DNA of 14,631 nt from Kiritimatiellia bacterium (GCA_017405115.1 JAFRBA010000121.1:1-14631), one strand, 5' to 3'. Positions 6,621-14,631 are shown, counted from the first letter of the stretch. Numbers and translations are program-made. The notes: a model not told the origin generated them from the sequence alone.

Positions 6621-9600
6621 AGCCCTGCCGCCAGCAGCTGCGGGTCGACGCCTCCGCTCACCACGACCGTCGTCGTCTCCGTGATGTTGTTGAGGTTCAG
6701 CGTGTACGCGCCGGTCGCGCCGGTCGCCGCCGCGTTCGTGACGCCGTTCACCGTGAGCCCTCCGATCGCGTACCACGGGTCTATCGCGTACGTGATGTTC
6801 GTCGACGTTCCGGAGTAGACGATCACGTACGTGTCCTGCGCCGTGTCGTCGCCGATCGCCTGCTTCACGTGCGGGCTCAGCGACTGCGCGTACACCCAGA
6901 TGCTCGCGCCGTTCGGCTTCAGGTACCAGTTGACGAGCTCGTCCTGGTTCTCGTTTACGCGGCCCGGCGTGAACTTCATCTCCGCCGTCCAGCCGTCCTC
7001 CTCGCCGTGCGCGCCGCCGGTGACGCCCAGCGAGGACAGCACCGCCTCGTCCGACTCCTTGCGCGCGCGCTCCTCCCCGATGTAGATGCGGTTTACGCCG
7101 GGGTCCACGACGTCGAGGGTGTTCAGCAGGTTCGTGCCGTCGTAGTACTTGCCGTACAGTTCGTACTGAATCTCGGACTTGTGGTAGATGTTGGTGCCCA
7201 TCAGGACAACCTGGTGCTCGACGATTCCGCTCGGCCTTATCAGCTCAAGCTGGTACGGATGCTTGTAGTGCATGGAACCGGCCATGAACGAGTCGCTCGA
7301 GAGCGAATCGCCGGTCCACGTCCCGTCGGCCGCCGGCAGCCCCGTAACCGCATCGCGTATTCCCCCGGCACTTGCCGTGGCCGGGCTCTGGAGCACGAGG
7401 AAGTCGTAGTCGCCGCTGCGGTTCCCCGACTTCTTGGACGACGGCACGCCGTTCTGCCCGAGCTTTGCCAGGGTGATCGACTCTATGTTCCTGTCGGTGA
7501 GGACAAGCTTCCACCCCGCAAGGTCCACGCCCCAGGGCACGGCAAGCTCGATGAACTGGTTCGTGAAGCAGTCGACGCCCCCGGTCTGCTCCTTCGGGCC
7601 GTCGTTGTAGTTCACCTCGTTTATCCAGACGCGCCCAGGCGACACCCCGTCGAGTATCGTGTACGGCGAGAAGTGCTCGCCCCGCCCGTAGAGCGCGCTC
7701 TCGTTGTAGTCTATCGGCGCGTACCACGGCGGGTTCGTCCACCCGTCGCCGGCGGAGCCGAGCGTGATGAGCTGCTCCTGCGCGTCGCTGCTGCCGACGA
7801 GGTAGTACTGCACGTAGAGCATGTACTGCACGACCGTGTTCGCCTTCGGCTGCGAAGGCACCACCGACGCCGTGTTCGCCGCCGACGAGCGGAATATGTA
7901 GTCGCCCTCCTCGCCGACCTGCGCGAGCTCCGCCCAGCCGCTCGCGCCGGGGGCGGACTCCCACCTGTCGTAGCCCCACGGCGAGTCGCCCACGAAGTAC
8001 CGGAAGTAGACGCGGAAGCCGCGGCTCGTGTCTATCTCGGAGTCGTACTTGTCGAACTTGAGCTTCGCCTGCACGCCCCACGACTCGTCGATGAGCGGCT
8101 GCTGGTCCTTGTCGAGGATGTTCGTGATCTCCTTGTCGACGTTCAGGCCCGTGCGGAACGGCCGCGCGTAGGCGAAGCCGACGGACGCCGTGACGCGCTC
8201 GGACACGACCACCTCGTCCAAGAGCACCCTCTGCACCCCCGGAACCGCGTTCGTCACGCCGTCCACGACGAGCCTCAGCGCGGCAAAGCTTCTGAGCGAA
8301 GACGCGCGGTACTCGAACGACCTGTAAACGAAGGAGTCCACCGTGAAGTTCGTAAGCGCCGACCCCCAGTCCTCGCTCGAGCCGTCCATCACGCCGTAGA
8401 CCGAGATCGTGGCGGGCGTCGCGGAAGCCGTGTTCGTCTCGTACAGGCGCGCCCTGAACCGGACGAGGCCTATCGTCGCCTCCTTCGTCTCCGTCTCCCC
8501 CGTCTCGGGATTCGTCACCGTGTACTTGCCGAACGTCGGCGACTGCACCGTCGGGTTGATCTTGTCGTACTCCGACTCGTCGCCGTCGATGTCCTTCGTC
8601 GTGGAGTTGTTGAGCCCGAGCGACATGCCGTACGACGTCTCCTCAGAGGACTTCACGATCATCGAGTCGGGCAGGAACATCCGCTTCTCGGTGTCGCCGT
8701 CGTCGCCCAGCGTGCGTATGTTCCAGCCAAGCCAGCTCGTCCTGTCCAGCGCCGGCTCGTCGTGCACCACGACGTCGGCGATCGTTATCGAGCCCCACTC
8801 GGGCTCCGTTGCCGCGTGCCCCTGCGACGCCGCCACGACGGACGGCGCGACCACGATGCGGAACACGCCGACGAGCGGGGCGTTGTCGTGCGTGTGCCAG
8901 CCGCAGTAGTAGGTCTGCGCGGAGGCCGCCGCAAGCTCCTCGTACGTGTACCTGCGCAGCGTGATCCACGAGCCGACGGGCTCGTCCTGGCCGAGCTCTA
9001 CGGAGTTCGTCGAGAAGTTGTAGCCGAACGTGCCCGTGAGGTTGCCCGCCACCGAGTTCGTCGCCGCCTGCACCCACACCTCGCAGCCGGGCTTCACGTC
9101 CTTGTAGGAGAAGCCTATCATGCCGAGGCCATGCAGGATCGGTGAGCGGATCGAGAGCGCCTTCGACGACGACGCGCGCGCGGGCTGCAGCATCGTGACG
9201 CGCCTCCTGTCCGCCCCGGACCCTTCGTCCTTCACCCTCGCCTGCGTGTAGACGAAGCCGTTCGCGAGGTTCCCGATGTTCGCGATGTCCTCGCCGTTCC
9301 ACCCGGTCTGCTTGATGTCCCAGACCGTCACGTCCACCGGCGCCTCGCCAGCCTTGAGCATCACGTAGCAGTTGACGTTGGTCCGCACCGTCACCGTGTG
9401 CGTCGAGAACGCGTAGCTCGACACCTGCTTCTGGTCGACGAGCTTCCACGAGGACTCGGAGCCCTCCCGCGGCTTCAGGTACACGTCCACCGTCTGGTCC
9501 AGGTTGCCCGGCGCACGTATGCCAAGGGCATACGGATTAAGCCCATAAGCCGTGTTGGTATAGCTCTCCGCCCGTCCGGGCGTGTACGCCCATGCGTCAA

Positions 9601-12600
9601 TCAGCCGGGCGCGGCAAGTAAGATAATCGTAGCTGCCGGAGAAGGAGACCGCCTTGTTCGCGACGAAGTCCTTGCCGGCGGTTATCAGAGACTTCGGCAG
9701 CGGACTGGAATACTGCCGCGGATGCAGGAACACCCCGTTGCAGTTCGCGGGCAGCACGCCGTACGCGCCCTTCGTGTGGCGCGTCGACGAATTGTCGAGA
9801 CCGCAGACGAGGTTGTATGTGCGGCTTGCTCCGCTACGGTTTGAATACGTGTCGCTTGGCGCGAATGCCCCCGTGGAGAGGCCGCCAATCACCGTGGTGA
9901 CACCGGCGTCCTGTGTGCTTACGGAAAGTACCATCGCGTATAGGTTCGGCTTTGTCGCGCCGGAGTCATTTGTGAATTTCGCGCCACTGAACCAGTGCGT
10001 CGCAAGAAGTTCGCTCGTGATCTTGTACTTGTTCAGCGCCCACTTGTAGATGGATATCTGAAGGTCTCCTTGGCTACCGTTCGTGCTGTTGCGCTCCACG
10101 CGAAGCTCGTAGCAGCCGACCTTCGGCTGGTAGCAGGCGACAATGCTCATCGACGCCCCCGGCGCGTAGTCGACCGACGTTCCGCTGTCGCCGCTCGAAA
10201 GAAGCGCCGGCACCACGACCGTGTAGTTGTTCGTGGAGGACGACCCGTCGCCGTACCACACGGAGAAGTCGTCAAAGCCTATGGACTGCCCAAGACGCGC
10301 CTGGAAGGAAATCGTGTCAAGGCCCGAAGGCCCGTCGCTCTGCGTGAACGTGACGTCGCCCTGCTCCTCGCCCTGCATCTGCCAGGCGATACCGGAGTTC
10401 TTCTGGCGCTCGACCAGGTTGGAAGTCGTAAGCTTCGCGTCGACGAACATTCCGTTGTCGCCGTTCCACTGGCCGGGCATCTTGTGCATGCCGAACGTGA
10501 CGCCCTTCGGATAGCCGGGGTCGAGGTAGTTGGCAAGGTAGAACGCCTCGTTCCAGTTCGAGTCCTCCGTCTTCAGGGGCGTCCACGCCTCCATGTTCGT
10601 GTTGGTCTGAACCATCGTCGCCGTCGTCACGCCGCTCGTCTCGGCGAACGTGCCCACGAACTTCTCTACGCCGAGGTTCGCGTCATGCCAGCCGTTGAAG
10701 TTCTGGTATGCCGCATGGCCGATTGAGTATGTTCCGCTAGCATCGTTGTACGTGAACTCGATGTATGTCGACGCTCCGTCTGCGTCGTAGGTCCCGGCAG
10801 CGCCGTAGGTCGACACCTCGCCGCGCCAGGGCAGCTTCTCCGCGTTCGCCGTCGGATACCACGTCGTCTCGTTTTCCCTGAACTCCGTGTCGCCGGCCGT
10901 CTGCCTGTTCATCCCCTGGAAGAGGAACGAGACCTTTCCGCTGACGTTCGTGGACGGCACCTTCACGAGGCCGCGCCACGTGTGGTCGGATATGAGCTCC
11001 ATCTCCTGGTTCGCGCTGTAGGCGCCGGTGACGACTACCCGCACCGACTCGAAGTTGCTCGCGCCCTCCCTGATGCGCACGAACCAGTCCGCCCCTCCGC
11101 TCGGCAGCCGCGTGTACGCGCTCGCATCCATCCTGTTCGTGACAGCCGTGGTTTCCTCGGTGTAGAGGCCGCCAAGCGCCGCGCCCGTTCCGGAGTAGTC
11201 GTAGTAGGAGTAGTACGGCATCATCGTGGCAAGCTCGTACCAGAACTCCACGTCTCCCGGCTCGGACGGGATCTCCAGCTTCTCCGACGCGGTGTAGCCG
11301 TCAAACGGGCTCAGCGAAACGCTCCGCCATTCGCCGGGATCCGCCGGGTCGAACTTCTGGCCGAGATAGCGCCAGCGGTAGTGGAACTTCGCACCCTGCA
11401 CGAACGTCGAAGCGCTGACGTCCCCCGCCATCGGCCCGACGAACGTCACCGCCTTGCCGCGCGCCAACAGGTCGCCGGCGTCGCTTACGGACGGGAACGG
11501 CACGTTCGCCATCACCGCCTCCTGTCCAAGCACCTGTTTGCCGCCCTTCGTTGAGTCGTAGATTCCATACGGCGACATTGACGCAGAGCTTCCGGGGTAG
11601 GAGACTATGATGTTGTCGAGCAAGATGAACCCTGCCGTATCGACCTGGTATACGGAAGTGCTGAAGCTACTGACGCGGCGTATGCGGAATCGCACCGCCC
11701 CAGAGTAGTTCATGGGCACGCATACGCGGCAGAAGTTGTCGGCCGAACCGCCTTTCAATATGCCAAGCGCGAGGTCATTGGTCTTCGCCTGCGCAACAAA
11801 CGTCCCAGAATCGTTGTCACGCATGAGCGGCAACATCTCGCATGGCGTCCAAGTCGATATGTTGCCAAAGTCGCTGCCGTTCCCTGCTGCGTTTTCGTCG
11901 GTCGGCGGCAGCCCAGAGACCGTATTCGTGGCAATTTCAACCACAATCCTGTAGTTTTCGGCCTGATCGCTTTGAACGCGATACCAGTTCAGCGCATCAA
12001 AGTAGACCGTGCCTATGCCATTCGTGTAGCAAGGCGAATAGACAACCGCACCTATCCGATTGCGCATTATGATGTTACCGGCCTCCAAAAGCTCGCCCTG
12101 CGAGTCTTTCTTTGTGTAAGACGAGTTACCGAGCGACGTCGACGACCACGGCAGCGCACATTGGAAGCTGCGAAGACTTCCGCTCGGCATATACCCGTTG
12201 CCTATTAAGATGTCGTCCATCCGCCACAAGACGTTCGTACGCCCGTCGCTTCCAATGTAGCTGAGCCTGTGCGTAGTGCCATCAAGCAGATTGATGTAAT
12301 CGTTGCGCTCATGCTCGCCACTGTGCGTCCAGTAGACGTCGTTAGTGAGAATCTTGCCGCCGCCAATGTCCACCTCGCGAGTGCGCCAGTACGCCTGGCC
12401 CTTCACTTCATGGCCGCCTGCGACGTCGTCGTTCGCCAGCATCACCCGCCCGTTGATCGTAAGCGCATATTCGCCGGAAAGCCCGCCGGAGAGGTCGTCG
12501 GAGGGCAGAGAGCCTGTTATGTTGAAGTCGATGCTGTATGATATCGGCTCGTACTCACCGTCGGGATCGTCCGGCACAAACGTTATGCGGTACGCCCCGG

Positions 12601-14631
12601 GCGTAGTAGGCAGGTTTGCGGGGTCTGTCGACAGCACCGTTCCGGAGGCGTCGATCACCTTTACGGCGATGTCGCCATCGGCGAGACTGCCCATCGTGAC
12701 GACCCCAGACGGCTCGCCCTGCGCCCATGTCGTCGGATTCATCTCCGGCAACTGGGTGAAGTAGTTCACCAACACGCCGTCCTTGTAGACGAGGCTGAAC
12801 GAATGGCCCGGCTGCGTCACGGCGTCGCGCTCCTCCTTCGTCCAGTTCGACCAGATTTCGCTCGGCCAGTGCTCCGGCGCGGCCTGCCCCGCGCGTACAT
12901 GCCAGTAGAGGCGTATCTTCTGGGAATCGGAGCCTATGCGCGGGATTTTCACATATACCGTGGAGTCGCCGCCAATCTGCCAATCCGCCATGTAGAAGCA
13001 AAGAACGTTGCCGTCGTCGTCGGTAAAGGCGATGTCGTCGCCCGTGAGCCCGGCGCGATCATACAGGAACCCGACCAGGGAACCGGCCGCATAGGGCCCG
13101 ATTGACGACTGCTCGGAAAGCGTCACCTTGTAGGGGAAGTTCTCGAGCTCGGTCGGCGTAGAGCCTGTCCATGGATCTACGGTTATCTCCACGTAGTCGG
13201 TGAAGATGCCGCCCAGGCCCTTGACGATCTTGAACGAAACAACCTGAGGCACATAGGCGTAGTTGTCGGCATCGGGCGCACGCACACGAAGATAGTGCGT
13301 TCCTGCCGCCGTGGGCTTGGCATACGACCAAGTCTCCGCGTCCGCCGCGTCTGCATACTCGTAGACCGGCTCAACCCAGTTGGGCGAGACGGTGCACTTT
13401 GGGTTCGGGGTGTCCGCCTCCGGCGTACCGTAGAGCCAGTCGCGTATGTACAGGCCGGAGAACGTCACGGACACTGGCGAAACTGTGAACGGCGACTTGA
13501 GAGAGGTTGGCGTAGCCTCGTAGTTCACCTCGTCAGCTGTTCTCACCCGCACCCAGTACGATCCGGCGCCAACAGGCTTGGACGGACTCCACTCATCGGC
13601 GTCCTCGGATTCGGCATAGTCGTAGACAAGGGTGATTGCCGAGGGATTGTCCGCCGTAAAGTCGCAGACGGGGTCGGGCGTGGGATCGTCCATGTACGTC
13701 CACCCCGGCTGCACGAGGGAATTGAGCGTAACGGCGACAGGCTTTATGACCATCGTTATCGTGGCATCGCCGCTCGAGCCGTCCAGCCACGTGCAACCCG
13801 GCTTCAACGTGGCGGTCGCGGTATAGCTGCCTGCGTTTGTGCCGACGTTCTGCCCCGTAACGTCGAAGAAGGCCGTCGAGACCATCGACGTATGGGCGTT
13901 GCCGTCGTACGTGATCGGGTCGGGATTCGTCGGCTTTTCAAGAGAACCATTCATCGACATGGAAATGCGTACATACACGATACCGTCGCCGCCCCTTGCG
14001 CCAACAGCGTTCGTACGAGCGCCGCCACCGCCGCCACCACCACCGGTACCGTCCGCGCCAGCCGTCGCCGCAATGTTCTGGCCGACGCCGCCGCGCCCGT
14101 GCTCGTCGCCCGACCCGCCCGCGATGCCGTCCGCAGGCGTCGTCGTGTTCGGGTTGCAGCACCCGCCGCCACCGCCTGCGGCATACATCACGCTCTCGCC
14201 GGTAATGTCGCTCGCAAGGCCGACGCCACCCACGCCACCGCCGGAGGCGGATGCCGCCGCGCCTGCGCCACCCGCGCCGCCACCACCGCCGCCGTAGTTG
14301 TATGCGTCGCCGGCACCGCCGGCACGACCCTGGCCTTCCCTGCCTGCGCCACCAGCATGCTCCGTCCCGGAACTACTGCCCACCCTGTACATCGAGCCGC
14401 CGCCACCGGAACCGCCTGCATGGCCGTCTGTCTCGCCGCCGCCTGCGCCGCCGCCATACGCATTTATGAACGACGCACCGTCAAGAAGAATTGACGTGTC
14501 TCCACCGTCCGTGCCGGAATAGTCGGAACTGGCACTGTGGGACGTTCCCATCGCGCCGCCTGCGCCGCCGGCACCGACGGACACAGAGTAAGATCCAGCC
14601 CCAAACAGGTCATTCGTCTCAACGAAGCCAC
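5900..14631 (-). CDS. Giant modular surface protein: Gly-rich, MBG/YDG, DUF2341-like, jelly-roll and lamin-tail modules (5' end beyond window)
   Basis: One open frame runs from the right edge to the TGA at 5902-5900, about 2,909 residues visible. The N-terminus is missing: codons upstream of the GTG at 14584 stay open and read GFVETNDLFGAGSYS into the glycine-rich block, so that GTG is not the start. Counting from the first full codon (14629), the order is: Gly-rich 1-225; MBG/YDG-like repeats 237-470; DUF2341-like 475-580; beta-rich central region about 710-2300 with recurrent jelly-roll end-strand motifs; lamin-tail-like 2330-2563; InlB-repeat-like 2613-2657; unrecognised C-terminal domain to 2909. 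No active-site motif and no C-terminal membrane helix or sorting tail was seen; it ends SWFQDDN. These domains occur in exported proteins, so a surface adhesin or fibre role is likely but inferred. The central part has lower GC and different codon use from the 3' third. Confidence 0.9.
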   Translation of the reverse strand, partial: GFVETNDLFGAGSYSVSVGAGGAGGAMGTSHSASSDYSGTDGGDTSILLDGASFINAYGGGAGGGETDGHAGGSGGGGSMYRVGSSSGTEHAGGAGREGQGRAGGAGDAYNYGGGGGGAGGAGAAASASGGGVGGVGLASDITGESVMYAAGGGGGCCNPNTTTPADGIAGGSGDEHGRGGVGQNIAATAGADGTGGGGGGGGARTNAVGARGGDGIVYVRISMSMNGSLEKPTNPDPITYDGNAHTSMVSTAFFDVTGQNVGTNAGSYTATATLKPGCTWLDGSSGDATITMVIKPVAVTLNSLVQPGWTYMDDPTPDPVCDFTADNPSAITLVYDYAESEDADEWSPSKPVGAGSYWVRVRTADEVNYEATPTSLKSPFTVSPVSVTFSGLYIRDWLYGTPEADTPNPKCTVSPNWVEPVYEYADAADAETWSYAKPTAAGTHYLRVRAPDADNYAYVPQVVSFKIVKGLGGIFTDYVEITVDPWTGSTPTELENFPYKVTLSEQSSIGPYAAGSLVGFLYDRAGLTGDDIAFTDDDGNVLCFYMADWQIGGDSTVYVKIPRIGSDSQKIRLYWHVRAGQAAPEHWPSEIWSNWTKEERDAVTQPGHSFSLVYKDGVLVNYFTQLPEMNPTTWAQGEPSGVVTMGSLADGDIAVKVIDASGTVLSTDPANLPTTPGAYRITFVPDDPDGEYEPISYSIDFNITGSLPSDDLSGGLSGEYALTINGRVMLANDDVAGGHEVKGQAYWRTREVDIGGGKILTNDVYWTHSGEHERNDYINLLDGTTHRLSYIGSDGRTNVLWRMDDILIGNGYMPSGSLRSFQCALPWSSTSLGNSSYTKKDSQGELLEAGNIIMRNRIGAVVYSPCYTNGIGTVYFDALNWYRVQSDQAENYRIVVEIATNTVSGLPPTDENAAGNGSDFGNISTWTPCEMLPLMRDNDSGTFVAQAKTNDLALGILKGGSADNFCRVCVPMNYSGAVRFRIRRVSSFSTSVYQVDTAGFILLDNIIVSYPGSSASMSPYGIYDSTKGGKQVLGQEAVMANVPFPSVSDAGDLLARGKAVTFVGPMAGDVSASTFVQGAKFHYRWRYLGQKFDPADPGEWRSVSLSPFDGYTASEKLEIPSEPGDVEFWYELATMMPYYSYYDYSGTGAALGGLYTEETTAVTNRMDASAYTRLPSGGADWFVRIREGASNFESVRVVVTGAYSANQEMELISDHTWRGLVKVPSTNVSGKVSFLFQGMNRQTAGDTEFRENETTWYPTANAEKLPWRGEVSTYGAAGTYDADGASTYIEFTYNDASGTYSIGHAAYQNFNGWHDANLGVEKFVGTFAETSGVTTATMVQTNTNMEAWTPLKTEDSNWNEAFYLANYLDPGYPKGVTFGMHKMPGQWNGDNGMFVDAKLTTSNLVERQKNSGIAWQMQGEEQGDVTFTQSDGPSGLDTISFQARLGQSIGFDDFSVWYGDGSSSTNNYTVVVPALLSSGDSGTSVDYAPGASMSIVACYQPKVGCYELRVERNSTNGSQGDLQISIYKWALNKYKITSELLATHWFSGAKFTNDSGATKPNLYAMVLSVSTQDAGVTTVIGGLSTGAFAPSDTYSNRSGASRTYNLVCGLDNSSTRHTKGAYGVLPANCNGVFLHPRQYSSPLPKSLITAGKDFVANKAVSFSGSYDYLTCRARLIDAWAYTPGRAESYTNTAYGLNPYALGIRAPGNLDQTVDVYLKPREGSESSWKLVDQKQVSSYAFSTHTVTVRTNVNCYVMLKAGEAPVDVTVWDIKQTGWNGEDIANIGNLANGFVYTQARVKDEGSGADRRRVTMLQPARASSSKALSIRSPILHGLGMIGFSYKDVKPGCEVWVQAATNSVAGNLTGTFGYNFSTNSVELGQDEPVGSWITLRRYTYEELAAASAQTYYCGWHTHDNAPLVGVFRIVVAPSVVAASQGHAATEPEWGSITIADVVVHDEPALDRTSWLGWNIRTLGDDGDTEKRMFLPDSMIVKSSEETSYGMSLGLNNSTTKDIDGDESEYDKINPTVQSPTFGKYTVTNPETGETETKEATIGLVRFRARLYETNTASATPATISVYGVMDGSSEDWGSALTNFTVDSFVYRSFEYRASSLRSFAALRLVVDGVTNAVPGVQRVLLDEVVVSERVTASVGFAYARPFRTGLNVDKEITNILDKDQQPLIDESWGVQAKLKFDKYDSEIDTSRGFRVYFRYFVGDSPWGYDRWESAPGASGWAELAQVGEEGDYIFRSSAANTASVVPSQPKANTVVQYMLYVQYYLVGSSDAQEQLITLGSAGDGWTNPPWYAPIDYNESALYGRGEHFSPYTILDGVSPGRVWINEVNYNDGPKEQTGGVDCFTNQFIELAVPWGVDLAGWKLVLTDRNIESITLAKLGQNGVPSSKKSGNRSGDYDFLVLQSPATASAGGIRDAVTGLPAADGTWTGDSLSSDSFMAGSMHYKHPYQLELIRPSGIVEHQVVLMGTNIYHKSEIQYELYGKYYDGTNLLNTLDVVDPGVNRIYIGEERARKESDEAVLSSLGVTGGAHGEEDGWTAEMKFTPGRVNENQDELVNWYLKPNGASIWVYAQSLSPHVKQAIGDDTAQDTYVIVYSGTSTNITYAIDPWYAIGGLTVNGVTNAAATGATGAYTLNLNNITETTTVVVSGGVDPQLLAAGLDPADRYTPAVMNWLSARYAAGELANPEGPIALGHHKGLLDGDTVYEMPLKVMYWLDLDPTEPGWWMRHGFVGIEGREIHRKHEWSASYTEHFTNRQVRVKMYLSNDVSQVVYAPYRLQGLGNEQSDVFDGNWTSETFKVNVKLNNGLAHNVGFLPFRLFTFAPGSFGAEGDANEFETLIEILDPLAYSSTGQSYGWYGQSCNSLLYNFTLDDSLGTGMSIETLKADSSYDNDSWFQDDN
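6660..6790 (-). other. InlB-repeat-like strand unit of the first giant protein
   Basis: The segment YAIDPWYAIGGLTVNG, then GAYTLNLNNIT and TTTVVVSGG has the spacing of a single InlB B-repeat-like or 'W-x-I-x-x-L-x-V-N-G' unit: a strand, a turn, then 'Y-T-L-x-L-x-N-I-T'. It links the LTD domain to the C-terminal domain. Confidence 0.5.
6940..7640 (-). other. Lamin-tail-like (LTD) domain of the first giant protein
   Basis: It begins RVWINEVNYND, then NQFIELAVPWGVDLAGWKLVLTD, the standard LTD signature (INEV..., ...FIEL..., ...DLxGWxL...). It continues through DYDFLVLQSP and YQLELIRPSGIVEHQVV, the later LTD strands. A long insert around 6990-7200 precedes the closing FTPGRVNENQ. Bacterial LTD domains are Ig-fold modules common in secreted proteins. 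Confidence 0.85.
8190..12490 (-). other. Central region with recurrent jelly-roll-like end-strand motifs
   Basis: Five places read a hydrophobic strand with an acidic D-[DNE]-[IVF] or A-D-V core: RMDDILIG (near 12215), FILLDNIIVS (near 11615), GFDDFSVWYG (near 10265), ITIADVVVHDE (near 8775) and VLLDEVVVSE (near 8220). Such strands close many CBM4/9-, MAM- and LamG-like beta-sandwiches ('DDV/DDI' signature). Tyr-rich pieces such as YYSYYDYSG and YVQYYLVG lie between them. I infer several diverged jelly-roll modules; no exact family is assigned. Confidence 0.45.
12890..13205 (-). other. DUF2341-like domain of the first giant protein
   Basis: The order of motifs matches DUF2341: an entry strand YVEITVD, ENFPYKVTLSE, GDDIAFTDDDGNVL, the middle YMADWQ, STVYVKIPRI, and a closing KIRLYWH. 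The 'D-I-x-F-T-D-x-D-G' segment is the most diagnostic part. The function of this domain is unknown; it occurs in large exported proteins and in some ExbB/TolQ-linked proteins. Confidence 0.75.
13220..13920 (-). repeat. Three tandem MBG/YDG-like beta repeats in the first giant protein
   Basis: Unit 1 (about 13920-13735) has the hallmark ITYDGNAH, NAGSYTATATL and a closing TMVIKP. Units 2 (13732-13485) and 3 (13484-13220) share P-x-W-x-Y/L-x-D/G-x-P, then VYDYAES or VYEYADA, AGSYWVRVR or AGTHYLRVR, and NYEA or NYAY. Units 2 and 3 align well with each other. MBG/YDG domains are extracellular beta-sandwich spacers in bacterial adhesins. Borders are approximate. Confidence 0.75.
13957..14629 (-). 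other. Glycine-rich low-complexity domain of the first giant protein
   Basis: About 225 residues are dominated by Gly with Ala, Ser and Asp. They open with YSVSVGAGGAGG and close with GGDGIVYVRI. This framing (a strand into glycine runs, then a 'G-I-V-x-V-R' exit strand) is seen in bacterial glycine-rich surface and fibre-like proteins. A CC pair followed by NPNTTT sits in a Gly5 run near 14160. The domain may form polyglycine-II-type packing, which is inference. Its left border is where the MBG-like repeats begin. Confidence 0.8.

Noticed and set aside
5831..9145. Long plus-strand open frame (about 1,104 codons) opposite the first giant gene
   Set aside because: Also a codon-register shadow caused by high GC and rare-codon avoidance. 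The opposite strand encodes the recognisable lamin-tail domain, and the plus-strand product has the same Arg/Val-rich biased composition.
13839..14494. Proline-rich or arginine-rich plus-strand proteins opposite the glycine-rich block
   Set aside because: Gly codons (GGN) on the minus strand read as Pro (NCC) and related codons on the plus strand, so these are direct shadows of the glycine-rich domain.
14582..14584. GTG as the start codon of the first giant protein
   Set aside because: The frame is open from the window edge through this codon and the upstream residues continue the strand leading into the glycine-rich block. There is no signal peptide or Shine-Dalgarno at this place.
1..14631. 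CRISPR array, insertion sequence, tRNA/rRNA, phage or toxin-antitoxin genes
   Set aside because: No regularly spaced direct repeats, no transposase or integrase motifs, no RNA gene signatures and no other small gene outside the three described frames were found on either strand.

Overview
The window is coding almost edge to edge on the minus strand and holds three co-directional genes with nearly no space between them. In transcription order these are: (1) a giant modular protein whose start lies beyond the right edge (stop at 5900-5902, about 2,909 residues visible); (2) a small predicted lipoprotein with a charged helical body (5374-5883); (3) a second giant secreted protein with a visible start and signal peptide (start codon 5360-5362, about 1,787 residues visible) whose end lies beyond the left edge. 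The gaps are 16 and 11 bases, so the three are probably one operon. No promoter, terminator, tRNA, rRNA, CRISPR array, transposase or phage gene was seen, and there is no non-coding stretch longer than 16 bases.

The first giant protein has, in order, a glycine-rich block, three MBG/YDG-type beta repeats, a DUF2341-like domain, a long central region of probable jelly-roll (carbohydrate-binding-like) modules, a lamin-tail-like domain, a short InlB-repeat-like strand unit and an unrecognised C-terminal domain. The second has a Sec signal peptide, a run of Ig/PKD/Calx-beta-like beta modules and a C-terminal part with four aspartate-rich calcium-binding loops of EF-hand/thrombospondin-type-3 style. 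Neither shows enzyme motifs. Both look like cell-surface or secreted structural or adhesive proteins, with the lipoprotein as a possible membrane-anchored partner. That joint role is inference.

The high GC content, strong avoidance of TTA/CTA/TCA codons, and the mix of DUF2341, MBG/YDG, lamin-tail and glycine-rich domains in giant exported proteins suggest a high-GC Gram-negative of the Planctomycetes-Verrucomicrobia-Chlamydiae group, perhaps an uncultured Kiritimatiellae-like or related verrucomicrobial lineage. No marker gene is present, so this is a low-confidence guess.

The most unusual feature is the lipoprotein gene. Both of its ends carry palindromic, REP-like DNA sharing an identical 13-base core, and both copies are read in the same frame as the peptide VGRRD. 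Other points of interest are the compositional mosaic inside the first giant gene and its hidden array of jelly-roll end-strand motifs.
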